Shown one piece after another: positions 55,126 through 64,000 of a stretch of DNA of 64,000 nt (the stretch's first letter is position 1; each line of letters opens with the position of its first letter). A model generated the notes under the pieces. The model was not told the origin of the DNA. It made no database searches and worked only from the letters and a program-made list of their open reading frames with translations. The position numbers and the translations under genes were made by a program. This stretch comes from Trichobilharzia szidati. Its lineage: Eukaryota; Platyhelminthes; Trematoda; Strigeidida; Schistosomatidae. The stretch lies in assembly GCA_944472155.2 (NCBI GenBank), contig OX235272.1, forward strand, positions 13,252,354 through 13,316,353. Reading direction: 5' to 3'.

Positions 55126-55174
55126 GATAATGAACAAATTAATATATAGAACCTCATCTAGATTATTAACCACT
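55126..55174. other. Short spacer
   Basis: About 50 bp of AT-rich sequence following the RTE-A tail. Confidence 0.3.
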
Positions 55175-55290
55175 CCTAAGCCAAAGAAAATGGAAGGTTG
55201 GGCGGACATAGGTTGAGCTAACGACCCTACCACGGGAAATCAATCAATCCAGTCGCTGCAGGAACTTCAAAGTACAGAAAAAACATTTTT
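55175..55290 (+). mobile_element. SINE-R internal fragment
   Basis: Plus strand: AAAATGGAAGGTTGGGCGGA, GAGCTAACGACCCTACC and GCAGGAACTTCAAAGTAC follow the body order of SINE-R. Head and tail are missing. Confidence 0.45.
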
Positions 55291-55684
55291 TTATTTAAAA
55301 ATCCCATCTGTGAGAGTAGTGTTTGTTTATTCTAATTAATACAAATAGCCGCCAATATCAAATAAATAAATAAATAAATAAAACTATATGTTATCTTATA
55401 CAGTGTACAAGAAAAGTATAAAATATAACCTCACCTTCATCTGTCTTACACACACACACACAAAGTGAAAGACAAAGAAAAGTATATAAAAGTGAATATA
55501 AGAGAGAATATTTTGTTTACCCTTAAGCATCATTCACAGTATGTGGAAATATATAAGTACAAAATTAGTGTGCTTTTTCAAATGTCAATTACTTAATGTG
55601 AAAATATCAACTTTAAATTGAATTATAATTGATGAATAGAAAGTGACACTGTCAATAAATATAATTACCAGTATAAGCAAAGTT
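55291..55684. other. AT-rich spacer with microsatellites
   Basis: Contains AAATAAATAAAT near 55360-55382 and ACACACACACAC near 55449-55462. No gene. Confidence 0.45.
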
Positions 55685-56670
55685 CATCCGACCTAAACAA
55701 ACTGGTTGGCTCTCACGAGGTATGCAACATAGATGGCACTGTAACAGAAACCAAATCGGAAATTAAATACTTGGCGTCATTCTATCTACCTGCTGATCTT
55801 ACCTGGTCGTCTCACATCTTGGCGATTTCTAAGAAAAAATATTCCATCTCACCTTCTACATCAAGAAGTTAAGACGAGTGTCTGGTATAACCCAACACTT
55901 ACTCCTACAATTCGTTAACTCTCGCATCCTGCCTATTATTCTCTATTGTACTCCTCCCCTTAGTTTTTTCCCAGGCTACTGAAGAAAGACTATAACATCA
56001 TATTACGCAGGATGTTGTAAGTTGTCAGCAGGATAAGCAACGTGCCACTTAACCAGCTTGTTAATATTCTGGTTGACAGGCACATGGACTCATGTGAAAA
56101 ATGGGCCAAATCCATTTTATCTAACTCACACCACCCTCTTCACTCACAACTCTCCCCTCGCATCTATTTCATCAGGCAAAACCAGAAGCCTATATAGAAA
56201 ACTATATGCTCGCACCATCAAGTATAAAAACTCAACCATACCCTACTTAGCTCGTGTTCTGTGCGATGAAGAAAGCATTAGGCGTGATACCTATAATTCA
56301 TTAGATAGTCAGTAGAACAACTGGATCTCGTCTTTCCAACTCAAATCATGTATAGGTACAAGATTTTCTTTCTTTACTTTTCTCTGTCTTTTTTTCATTA
56401 TGTGCTGCTTTGTTTCTTTCTTCCGCTTACGCCAGTAAATATGACATCACCTACTTTTCTATCACCTTCAAACAGTGTTCAGCTTTACCTTTGCTACTGA
56501 CATTCCAATGTGTTGTTGTGCAAATGAACTGAGATTTCCTTAATCTGTGTAGAATTCTATTTATTGATAATGTACTAACTGGATGCCATACTGTAGTACG
56601 AATTCTGAGAATTCCATTCTGTATCACAAGTACTGTTTTGGAATAAAGCAAATTATTATTATTATCATAA
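55685..56670 (+). pseudogene. CR1-type LINE, 5'-truncated copy
   Basis: Plus strand. Coding remnants match the C-terminal end of the CR1 frame at 41700-42300: EIKYLASFYLPADLTWSSHI (with KYLG changed), LVDRHMDSCEKWAKSIL-like sequence, SPRIYFIRQ-like remnants, SSGKTRSLYRKLYARTIKYK, and NSTIPYLARVLCDEES. The 3' end AATTCCATTCTGTATC, then TGGAATAAAGCAAATTATT matches the CR1 tail. Frames are shifted at least twice. Confidence 0.8.
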
Positions 56671-56702
56671 TTATCAAAAAAAGGAAATAATGTATAGCAA
56701 GT

Positions 56703-56967
56703 AAATCTTATTGCGTCGCCGGTATAGAGGTAGAATACTCGTCAACCACGCCGCATGTGGTTCAGGATTCGATCCCCGGCCAGCGATGCACTCCTTTACC
56801 TTGCTAAGCCAGTAATAAGACTGGTAGAGAGGGAAGGTTGGGCAAGAGATTAGTCACCCCATCCTGTATAAATAAACACCAGTGCTATCGAAACTTCAAA
56901 ACTCTAGCTTGAAGGTGCCCTATGTTCCACTGGGAACATAAAAGGAATAAAATAAATAAATCTCATT
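56703..56967 (+). mobile_element. SINE-R with near-perfect target duplication
   Basis: Body about 56713-56957, flanked by AAATCTTATT (56703-56712) and AAATCTCATT (56958-56967). Head GCGTCGCCGGTATAGAGGTA with box B-like GGATTCGATCCC; middle GAGAGGGAAGGTTGGGC and ACCCCATCCTG; tail GTGCCCTATGTTCCACTGGG followed by AATAAAATAAATAAAT. The tail is RTE-A's, the middle is RTE-A's 5' region, and the head is tRNA-like. Confidence 0.85.
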
Positions 56968-57164
56968 ATGCCGATAAGTTATACAGATGTAGATTTCTTC
57001 ATGAACTGACATCAGATACAAAAATATATGAAGATATCAAAAAGCGCTGAAGAGCTCTTCCACCCTTATTTGATACTAGTCAGCAATGGATACCCATAAA
57101 TCAACCAGTGAGAATAGTTGGGGGTTGCGACACGTCGCACACAAATGAACATATGCTACAGTTT
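56968..57164. other. Short spacer
   Basis: Nothing recognised, ending in an (AAT)n run at 57167-57185. Confidence 0.3.
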
Positions 57165-58245
57165 TTAATAATAATAATAATAATAATTTGCTTCATTCCA
57201 GAAACAGTACTAGTGGTACAGTGTGGAATTTTCAGCACATATCTACAATATTTGCATCTAATTTTATCAAACATTTAAAAGGAGTATTAAACAAACAAAT
57301 AAAAAAAATCTAAAGACAGCAAAAAAAATAGGATAAAGACAAAATAATTACAAATGAGAAGAAGTACCAAGAAGTAGAAAGGAAAATAAACAATATATAA
57401 TAATATCTCAGTATTGGGTAGTGGAAGCTATGATATGATTATGCATGGTGACAGTAAAGCTATAGTCATACAAGAAGTTATGAAATGATATTTAAGAATG
57501 TTTATCGCCAAGATGGTCAGTTAATTTGGTTGAAACAACTCTAAACAATCATAAAATAACATTTCAGGGTTGTTGTTTTGTTTTTATTGTCAGGTCTAAT
57601 GCAGTGTTTGTAGTGGTAGTGTGAGTAATCCTGAATAATACAAAATTTTTTAAGGTGGTGACTATGGCGTTCACAACCAATGATTGTCAGTTAACATTGC
57701 CGAGAAAAATAAAAAAAATAAGAGAAAACTACCACAAAAACTAATAATTACATGATGGTTAATGACAGGACAATTTTGTAATACTCAAAGTGCTAATATA
57801 GTCGGAACCAGTGGATACACAGTAGAAGGAAATACAGCAAAGTACAAAAAGTAAGCCAATGTTAATAATTTAGGTAGCTAAGTATGTTTAAGAAGGAGTT
57901 CACTATAGAATACAAAATAAGAGAGAAATAAAAGAGCCTAAAATTATGTTGTTAATAACAAAGCAAGTCATAGGTTTCGCGCTTAACATTGTCTCTGTCA
58001 CTTAGAACACGGGCCAAGTATGTTATCGTTGAGGTCCTGTACTTGGTTGTACGAGCATAGATTATTTTATACTGATTTCTGGTTTTACTTGATGAGATAC
58101 AAGGAGAGAGTTGGGAATAGAGGGAGTGTTGGGGGTCTGAGAGTATGGTTTTTGACCATTTTTCGCATGTATTCAGATGCCTATCAACTAAAGTAGTGAC
58201 GAGCTGACTGAGTTTTGCACCACTTTCTGTACAGTTCGTGGGTTA
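57165..58245 (-). pseudogene. CR1-type LINE 3' part, minus strand
   Basis: Minus strand. At about 58240-57950 the frame reads LVDRHLNTCEKWSKTILSD, then SLYSQLSPCISSSKTRNQYK, IIYARTTKYRTSTITYLARV, and LSDRDNVKRETYDLL, clearly the C-terminal end of the CR1 frame at 42060-42300. A long untranslated region (about 770 bp) leads to the tail complement at 57170-57250 (GGAATGAAGCAAATTATTAT). The longer untranslated region distinguishes it from the copy at 39600-42597. Confidence 0.78.
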
Positions 58246-58599
58246 TTGGATTCTGACCAAGTGCTTGACTGTCTATCTAAAGGTTTTGGATCCTATCTTT
58301 GATAGGGTCGTGGGTACGCGTGGTGGAAGAGTCCCTAACTAACTAAGACTAAATGGCTGTTCATTATAATATATCTATGTTAAAATTACTCATCTTCCAA
58401 AAAAACCCGAAATCCGAAAATTTTCACCACTGGGGATTGACAACTGGTGGAGGAATCCCATGTATATCATCATTATGGCCTAATGAAAAAAAACTGAAAA
58501 AGAAAGATTTTTAAATGAAAATGGCTGAATTTCAGTGTTTCATATAAGACTAATGTAATTTTACATTACATTGTTATATAGTAATATAGCATAGCTTAT
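58246..58599. other. Spacer, possible decayed hammerhead element
   Basis: About 58300-58370 has GATAGGGTCGTGGGTACGCG, GGTGGAAGAGTCCCTAAC and TAAGACTAAATGGCTG, which faintly echo the hammerhead/tRNA-like element. No core can be drawn. Confidence 0.25.
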
Positions 58600-59495
58600 A
58601 TATCTGATTTCCCACAAACTGGAAGACATGCAAGCGAAAAGCAACAAAATAGCAGAAGAAGCATCAAAGATAGGACTTCAGGTAAACATAGATAAAACAG
58701 AGGTGATGAAGATTCCTGGACAACACCACCAACAGCAACAGCAACAACAACAGACAGCAATCAGCCAGCATAAATGGAAGGAACCTGAAAGAAACAACCT
58801 CCTTCACCAACATACCTACCTGGGAAGCATCGTTTCAAATACAGGCCAGCTGAAGTGACGAGGATATCAAAACAGCGAGGATCGGAGAAGCAAGACAAGC
58901 TTTCAATACTCTCAAATCTAAGTGGAGGTCAACTGCACTCAGCATGAAAACGAAGATAAGATCCGGATTTTCAACTCCAATGTGAAGTCAGTCAGTGCTA
59001 CTCACTATACGGATGGATCAGAGACTTGCACTGTGCGTCATAAACAGCATCTCAAACAAACTACAGACCTTCATTAACAGTTGTCTTCGCTCAATACCAC
59101 TGAAGATCAGATGGCCAGCCAGAAAAGATCAGCAACAGAGAGGGATCTCTGTCAATGAGCGAACCAACCAACTCATCAGGAACCGATTGTGGAACAAATA
59201 GGCAGGCAGGAAGAAATGGAGATGGATTGATTGGCTGGCCATACTCTGAGGAAACAAACCATCAAGTGAGTGACATCACTAGACAAGCCATTGCTCGAGT
59301 GGAACCCGACTGTATTGGAATCGGCGAGTTGGTGGTCAGTGCGAGGGTGGGTGACTTGTAGGATGTGATATGAAGAGGAGATGAAAGCGTGTGGGCAGAC
59401 TTGGAGCCAGGTGAAAACGTTGTCAGAAAACTGAAGGCAATGGAGACGCACGGCTGAAGCCCTATGTTCCTCTAGGAATTAAAGGATACAATAAT
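58600..59495 (+). mobile_element. RTE-A subtype b LINE, 5'-truncated
   Basis: Plus strand: DFPQTGRHASEKQQNSRRS-like sequence in one frame and MQAKSNKIAEEASKIGLQVN in the other, then DKTEVMKIPGQH, a Gln run from CAA repeats, and HKWKEPERNNLLHQHTYLGS. Further on is the LIGWPYSEETNHQVSDITRQ and AIARVEPD block. The tail is GTTCCTCTAGGAATTAAAGG and an (AAT)n run. This is the best preserved subtype b copy in coding terms but lacks endonuclease and RT core. Confidence 0.78.
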
Positions 59496-59584
59496 ATTAA
59501 TAATAAAAATGATAATAATAGCATTATTAAGTGGATGACGTTTTTAGTGCAGTTTGTTTGTTGCAATCATATCAGTCTTTCTTA

Positions 59585-59810
59585 TTAGCCCTCTGCATTC
59601 TCAGTGGAATATACGGATTCAGTTTCAAGTTTTGAAGTTTCAGTAGCAATGATATTCATTTTGCAAGGGGCAGGGCTGCTAACTTCACGCCCAAACTTCC
59701 CTTCTTGCTGAGCTTATTACCAGCTAAGCAGGGTTAAGGACTGCATCGTCCAGGAAGCGAACCCCAGACCACGTGTGTGGTTAGTGAATATTCTACTACT
59801 ACTACTACTA
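59585..59810 (-). mobile_element. SINE-R copy with ACT microsatellite
   Basis: Minus strand: head interrupted by (AGT)n at 59795-59810, then box B-like GGGTTCGCTTCC, body GGGAAGTTTGGGCGTGAAG and CTACTGAAACTTCAA, and the tail ATCCGTATATTCCACTGAG. Confidence 0.65.
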
Positions 59811-59917
59811 CGCATATCGGTCTCCTTGAAAGAAACATAACCAAGACTTACTCAAAAAAAACTAAAGTCAAAGTAGATAACCAACGGAAATCTTGTTTCA
59901 CATTCATTATTATTGGT

Positions 59918-60150
59918 TACAGGATTTCATCATGAGCTTACATTGGTTAGAGAACCATTGGAAAACCAGCCGGGGGGTATTGGACATCTGTTTCATCCCA
60001 GTTGGGGACTCTTCATCGACACCCACCCACCGAGGACCGTTGAGGAGTCCCAAACTAGAATGAAACACCTGTCAAGTACTCTCAGCTGGTTCTCCAATCG
60101 TTTCCTAACCGATGTCGGCTCATGATTAAACCCTGCAATCAATAAATTAA
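59918..60150. mobile_element. Two-armed hammerhead element, copy j, core deleted
   Basis: Left arm GGTTACAGGATTTCATCATG and TTGGTTAGAGAACCATTGG; right arm CTCCAATCGTTTCCTAACCG and ATGTCGGCTCATGATTAAA, its complement. The two arms meet almost directly and the tRNA-like middle is missing. The right-arm ribozyme reads CGTTGAGGAGTCCC..GAATGAAACACCTGTC, with a broken stem II. This shows that arm pairs can exist without the internal promoter. Confidence 0.65.
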
Positions 60151-60548
60151 AACCCTACAAACGAATATTTGAATTCATTATTATAATTGTTTCCTCGGGT
60201 TCCAAGTGGAATATAGGACTTCAACAACACATCTCCACTTTCTTCTGTTCTCCGCTGTCCTCTTCAGCTGGCTAGCTCCACGATTACCCATAATCTCTCA
60301 TCTCCTACTCCAACACACACGATCTCATTCATGTCATCCTTACACCGATGAACCAGTCGTTGCCTCCCATTGGGATTCCACTAGAGCTATGTTCTGTTGC
60401 GTGATGTCATTCGGCGGCCACGTCAACATATACCCAATGCATTTCTGGTGAAGTACAAGAATAGAGTCCCAGGATTGTAAATATTCCAGTGACCCTGAGC
60501 GCATGCTAGTCATTGGTTGATGAACCTTACCATTTTTATACCGCTAAA

Positions 60549-61649
60549 ATGAACCCTGTTCATAAGCTGAGATGCAAATTCCATCCAGATCACGTTTTTC
60601 AGTACTGCCTAGATAATGGATTAATAGCACGTACTCGGATATGTACTTGTGGTGCTTCTATGAACCTGCAGGCGTATACGCAGGTCATTGACGGATATGT
60701 ATGTGTGCGTCGGTGGCACAGTGGTTAGGAGTCTCGCCGACCATGCACATGGTCTGGGGTTCGATCCCCTGCCGGCGCACACCTGATATCTATGGTCGGC
60801 CTGTAAATTTGGGCTACCGATATCCGTGCTGAAAATTCCATACCTGTACTGAAAATACGGTGTGGAATCAAGCTGTAATCAAAATAAATAAAGAAAATAA
60901 TTTGGATGTACACAGTGTAGAAAACTAATAAGTGTTCGTAATGGTAAGTGACAGTCTCAGTTAATTGTCTTCTAGGAACTTCCTTTGAAAAGTCGAAACT
61001 TCCGTTGACCAATATCCTGTTTCTGTCCAATTACTGGGTTTTTAAGTCCGAGGTGAGATCAATTGCCGCTCAAACAGCTAATACATTGACGTCTACTGTG
61101 CAATGGTTCCAATTTCGTCGAGATTTGGCGTCATGGAAAATGAACACCATTACACAAGTTTTAGGAGGAGTCGGCATTGTGGTGCATATTGACGAAACGG
61201 TCCTCATAAAGAAGAAATATAATCGGGGACGTGGCATAGCAAATAACGTTTGGGTATTGGGAATTCACGATACCCAAATTCGAAAAGGATTTATTGAACT
61301 TATTCCAGATAGGAGTGCTGAGGCTCTTCTGCCAATTATCCAGAAACTCGCGTTACCAGGCACCACCATTCACACAGATGAATGGGCTGCATATAACCGA
61401 TTATCCGATTTGGGATATATACACCACCGGGTCAACCATTCCAATGACTTCGTCGACCCCAGAACCGGTACTCATACGAATTCAATAGAAGGTTTCTGGG
61501 GAAGACTAAAAAATAGAATAAGAGCTATAAACGGTTCTCAGAACCAAGTTATTTTTAGTCATCTGGATGAAAATATGTATAGAAATTGGTTCAATTTAAA
61601 AACTGAAACCCCTATACAAAATTGGGAAATTTTTTTTATCTCATATTAG
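60549..61649 (+). pseudogene. Merlin transposase, interrupted by a SINE
   Basis: Model: 60549-about 60706 (starts MNPVHKLRCKFHPD, then CTCGASMNLQ), SINE, about 60899-60943 (FGCTQCRKLISVRNG), a 32 bp GT-AG intron at 60944-60975, and 60976-61649 (TSFEKSKLPLTNILFLSNYW onward). The two CxxC-type pairs in the first parts form the N-terminal zinc-binding region. Catalytic residues: Asp in HIDETVLIKKKYNRGRG (codon 61191), Asp in HTDEWAAYN (codon 61377) and Glu in NSIEGFWGRLK (codon 61488), giving 36 residues between the second Asp and the Glu. All three are present and exon 2 is fully open (224 codons). The SINE separates the zinc-binding parts and adds stops, so the complete protein is unlikely to be made unless the SINE is removed. 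Confidence 0.88.
60707..60898 (+). mobile_element. SINE-C: tRNA-like head with CR1 3' tail
   Basis: Starts GCGTCGGTGGCACAGTGGTT (box A-like) and has GGGGTTCGATCCCCTG (box B-like) at about 60755-60770. The last 80 bp read GTGCTGAAAATTCCATACCT, GTACTGAAAATACGGTG, TGGAATCAAGC, matching the CR1 tail at 42530-42580 (ACGCTGAAAATTCCATACCT, GTACCACAAATACTGT, TTGGAATAAAGC). It ends in AAATAAATAAAG. It lies inside the Merlin transposase frame. No clear target duplication was found. Confidence 0.85.
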
Positions 61650-62135
61650 AGAAAAATATCCTGTTTAATGTTTTTTATGCTTTTTTATGTAAATATACGT
61701 AAAATTTTATGCGAAAATCATCCTTTTTTCTGACTGGTCGGCTCAAGGCCACTTGTGCGTTCGTTTTGCTTGGGACTCTATTGTAGAACTTTGCCGGATC
61801 TCCATTTTCTTCTACATGTTTCTCGATCGATCGGTTCTTGGTTGGTTTGTTTCCAGACAGAGTTCCTTGCAGCTAATTCTTTCTGGTTAGCCGACTGGCC
61901 ATTTGATCTTCAGTATGGAGACAGCGAAAACAGCTACTGGTAAAAGTCTGCAACAGGCTGTTGGAAATCCTTATCGTGATATGCAGTACAAGTTTCTGAT
62001 CAGTATAGAAGAAGAACTGATCTGAAGTTTCCGTAGCAGTTTTAATGGTTTTGTGAGCCGGGTCGATATCACCACGCCCAACCCTCCCTCTTAGCTTCGG
62101 CTTGAAACTGACTAAAAAACTAGCGATCTAGTAAA

Positions 62136-62477
62136 TTAATAATTATTTAGTGATTATTTATTCTGCTTGTTATCTTATCACTTGTATTTTGCTTCTTGAC
62201 TCATTCATTCATTCTGTCTTCTATGATAACTAACCTACATTTTATCATATTTTCTGAATGAAATTTGTTTGTTTAAACTTTACAGTAAAATAAATATGCT
62301 AAGAATAAGATGTAGGTCAAGTTTGTCTTCCTGTTGACTGACTCCCTGAGCCTAATAAATATGCAACGTAGTTAATCGGCTAGTTAGTTAACTAATAATT
62401 CTGTCTGCTTATATTTATTCAGTTACTCTGACTGTGGAAACATATATATATATATAATATATTCTCATTTTTTATAT
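62136..62477. other. AT-rich spacer
   Basis: No gene; a (TA)n run at about 62442-62456. Confidence 0.4.
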
Positions 62478-62735
62478 GAGGGACGCCAGTTTACAGGCAT
62501 CATCAATATGATAAATTACATATACGATTAGTAAGCATATTTAATAATAGTAATTTAATAAAATACATTTTTTCCTACATGTGTAGGACACACCAATTGT
62601 ACAGGCATGGATAAGTATTATTTAAATTACATAAATTTGGTTCATGGTTAAATTATAAGGTGTCTATGGGAACAATATGATAACTAGTCATTCAATGGAG
62701 CACATCAAGAAATATATAATATATAAATTGGGAAT
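62478..62735 (-). repeat. Unclassified dispersed repeat R1, copy 2
   Basis: Reverse complement of 300-575, with GAGGGACGCCAGTTTACAGG at one end and AATGGAGCACATCAAGAAAT at the other. No coding sequence was seen. Confidence 0.6.
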
Positions 62736-62814
62736 GAACCATACCTGTGGCATGTGTGTGAAAGGACCGGTGATACTATACTACTTGTTTGCAGAAACCT
62801 CTTTAGGTGGAAGC

Positions 62815-62880
62815 TGGTGTCGAACCTGTAACTCACTGGTTGGAAGTCGAGCGCCCTAATCAATGAATCATAGGTTCACA
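62815..62880 (-). mobile_element. tRNA-like SINE head (Sm-alpha-like)
   Basis: Minus strand: TTGATTAGGGCGCTCGACTT, CCAACCAGTGAG and AGGTTCGACACC give box A- and box B-like blocks in proper order and spacing. It lacks a folded tRNA cloverleaf and no hammerhead follows, so it is read as a SINE head, not a tRNA gene. Confidence 0.45.
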
Positions 62881-63169
62881 TTCAGTAAAACTCATTCATT
62901 GACACTGGTTCAAGGATAACTAGTGGAATCCTGTTTTTGAGATTTTATGATTGAGTTTTAGTAAACCCTTCCCCCCCCCAGCTTTTGAGATGCGTTGGAT
63001 TCATTGTATGGGAATGACCATTATAAATTCACAAGGAGACAACAACATCTTTATTCTGGACAGTATTTATAAAATGTACAGAATTTTCAGTGGAGTTTAT
63101 TGGATGCAATTTCACCCTTCGTACAATATCTTCAAGTAAAATATTAATTCATTGACAGTATATCCTGTG
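62881..63169. other. Unannotated spacer
   Basis: A short frame at 62951-63139 has no recognisable motif. Confidence 0.3.
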
Positions 63170-63580
63170 ACTGTCTTCGCTCAATACTCAAGATCAAATG
63201 GCCGGCCGGCCAGAAAAGATCAGCAACAGAGAGGGATCTCTGTCAATGAGCGAACCAACCAACTCAGCAGGAACCGATTGTGAAAGAAATAGGCAGGCAG
63301 GAAGAAATGGAGATGGATTGATTGGCTGGCCATACTCTGAGTTAACAAACCATCAAGTGAGTGACATCACTAGACAAGCCATTGTTCGAGTGGAACCCGA
63401 CTGTATTAGAAGCGGCGAGGGTGCGAGGGTGGGTGACTTGTAGGAGGTGATGTGAAGAGGAGATGAAAGCGTGTGGGCAGACTTGGAGCCAGGTGAAGAC
63501 GTTGTCAGAGAACCGAACGCAATGGAAACGCACGGGTGAAGCCCTATGCTCCTCTAGGAATTAAAGGAAACAATAATAAT
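63170..63580 (+). mobile_element. RTE-A subtype b LINE, last 400 bp
   Basis: Plus strand: CTGTCTTCGCTCAATACTCA, ATGGCCGGCCGGCCAGAAAA, LIGWPYSELTNHQVSDITRQ in frame, and the tail GCTCCTCTAGGAATTAAAGG with an (AAT)n run. Strongly 5'-truncated. Confidence 0.72.
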
Positions 63581-63918
63581 AATATCCTGTGACACAATGG
63601 TCTCTCAGCTGAAGCACAAGCCATTCCACTGTGATATATCTGCTTTGCCTCCTTCCTTCAAGAAATCCACGATATCAATCTAGTTGAAAACCAATTGTAA
63701 AATGTTCAGAAGTAAATTTTGAGACCCAAGGACACACATGGCTGAAGAACAGTTATCTCATGTTGTATTAGAACACATTGCCAACCACAATCAGGCCATT
63801 CCTCAATTTTATTAGGATTTTGAGAGTCAGAAGCTTGTAAACACTTTAAATACACACGCGAGTAGATAATACCATTAGAGGTCATATATTAATCGATTAA
63901 AACAAACTGAACGGGGGA

Positions 63919-63967
<49 letters not shown>

Positions 63968-64000
63968 CGATGAGTTAACGAAATACCACAGTGGGCGGAT
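63581..64000. other. Terminal stretch with (TA)n(GA)n microsatellite
   Basis: No gene. (AT)n runs from about 63922 to 63949 and is followed by (AG)n to about 63967. Confidence 0.6.

Larger units (their letters stand above)
60447..61795 (+). mobile_element. Merlin DNA transposon
   Basis: About 1.35 kb with inverted ends: left AGTACAAGAATAGAGTCCCA and right TGGGACTCTATTGTAGAACT (complementary with a few changes), the outer bases being GG on the left and CC on the right. It encodes one transposase. Merlin elements are known from Schistosoma and are related to bacterial IS1016. The element sits in an RTE-A copy and itself contains a SINE, so its own transposase gene is interrupted. Confidence 0.85.
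60180..62135 (-). mobile_element. RTE-A LINE interrupted by a Merlin transposon
   Basis: Minus strand. 60180-60446 carries the RTE-A 3' end (tail GAAGTCCTATATTCCACTTG at its left) and 61796-62135 continues upstream: CCGATCGATCGAGAAACATG and CTGTTGCAGACTTTTACCAG, then a jump to the element's 5' motif GCTACGGAAACTTCAG and GGGCGTGGTGATATCGAC. The target octamer in other RTE-A copies is CCATCTCC (for example before ACTTTCTTCTGCATAT at 46935). The left joint has GCATTTCT and the right joint GGATCTCC, fitting a diverged 8 bp duplication. Confidence 0.72.

Noticed and set aside
60707..60780. tRNA gene
   Set aside because: Box A- and box B-like sequences are present but no full cloverleaf can be drawn, and the sequence continues into a CR1-derived tail. 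It is a SINE head. The same applies to the tRNA-like blocks at about 20840, 22060, 23040, 33320, 56730 and 62850.

Overview
The window looks like nuclear DNA of a schistosome (blood fluke, Platyhelminthes: Trematoda). The main reasons are: an Enhancer-of-Polycomb gene cut by 34-37 bp introns; hammerhead-ribozyme repeats of the Sm-alpha type; RTE-type (SR2/SR3-like), CR1-type and Penelope-like retroelements; and a Merlin DNA transposon with an IS1016-like transposase. The species cannot be fixed from this sequence. No CRISPR array, operon or rRNA gene is visible, and the tRNA-like stretches all belong to SINE-like repeats.

Layout. 1-7.1 kb: a block bounded by about 335 bp inverted repeats (811-1145 and 6778-7111). 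It holds a broken REXO1-like exonuclease fragment, decayed LINE pieces, and a 751 bp Merlin-derived non-autonomous element with a perfect 8 bp target duplication and a TTAGGG-like interior. 7.1-13.2 kb: mostly unrecognised sequence with faint LINE remnants. 13.26-17.64 kb: the only apparently functional host gene, an 8-exon EPC homologue (696 aa in my model) with twin GCCATATTGG motifs upstream and a splice acceptor 2 nt before the ATG. 18.5-35 kb: dense retroelement debris, several copies of a tRNA-like element carrying hammerhead ribozymes in inverted ends, and SINEs with RTE-derived sequence. 34.75-38.84 kb: an RTE copy split by a nearly full-length RTE of the other lineage. 39.6-42.6 kb: a CR1-type LINE with one frame broken only by three TGA codons. 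43.5-50.3 kb: Penelope-like elements with GIY-YIG endonuclease remains. 51-60 kb: more RTE and CR1 copies and an inverted pair of Sm-alpha-type ribozymes. 60.2-62.1 kb: a three-level nest in which a SINE lies in a Merlin transposon that lies in an RTE copy.

How the parts relate. The EPC product is expected to act in a NuA4-type histone acetyltransferase complex. The other coding regions are mobile-element enzymes, almost all inactivated. SINE-like elements appear to borrow LINE machinery: one family carries the CR1 3' tail and another carries both 5' and 3' RTE segments. The most novel-looking system is the tRNA-like element whose terminal inverted repeats each contain a hammerhead-ribozyme sequence (best copies about 20.61-21.02 and 29.71-30.08 kb; best single ribozyme 22949-22994, minus strand). 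Boundaries of degenerate repeats were judged by eye and are approximate.
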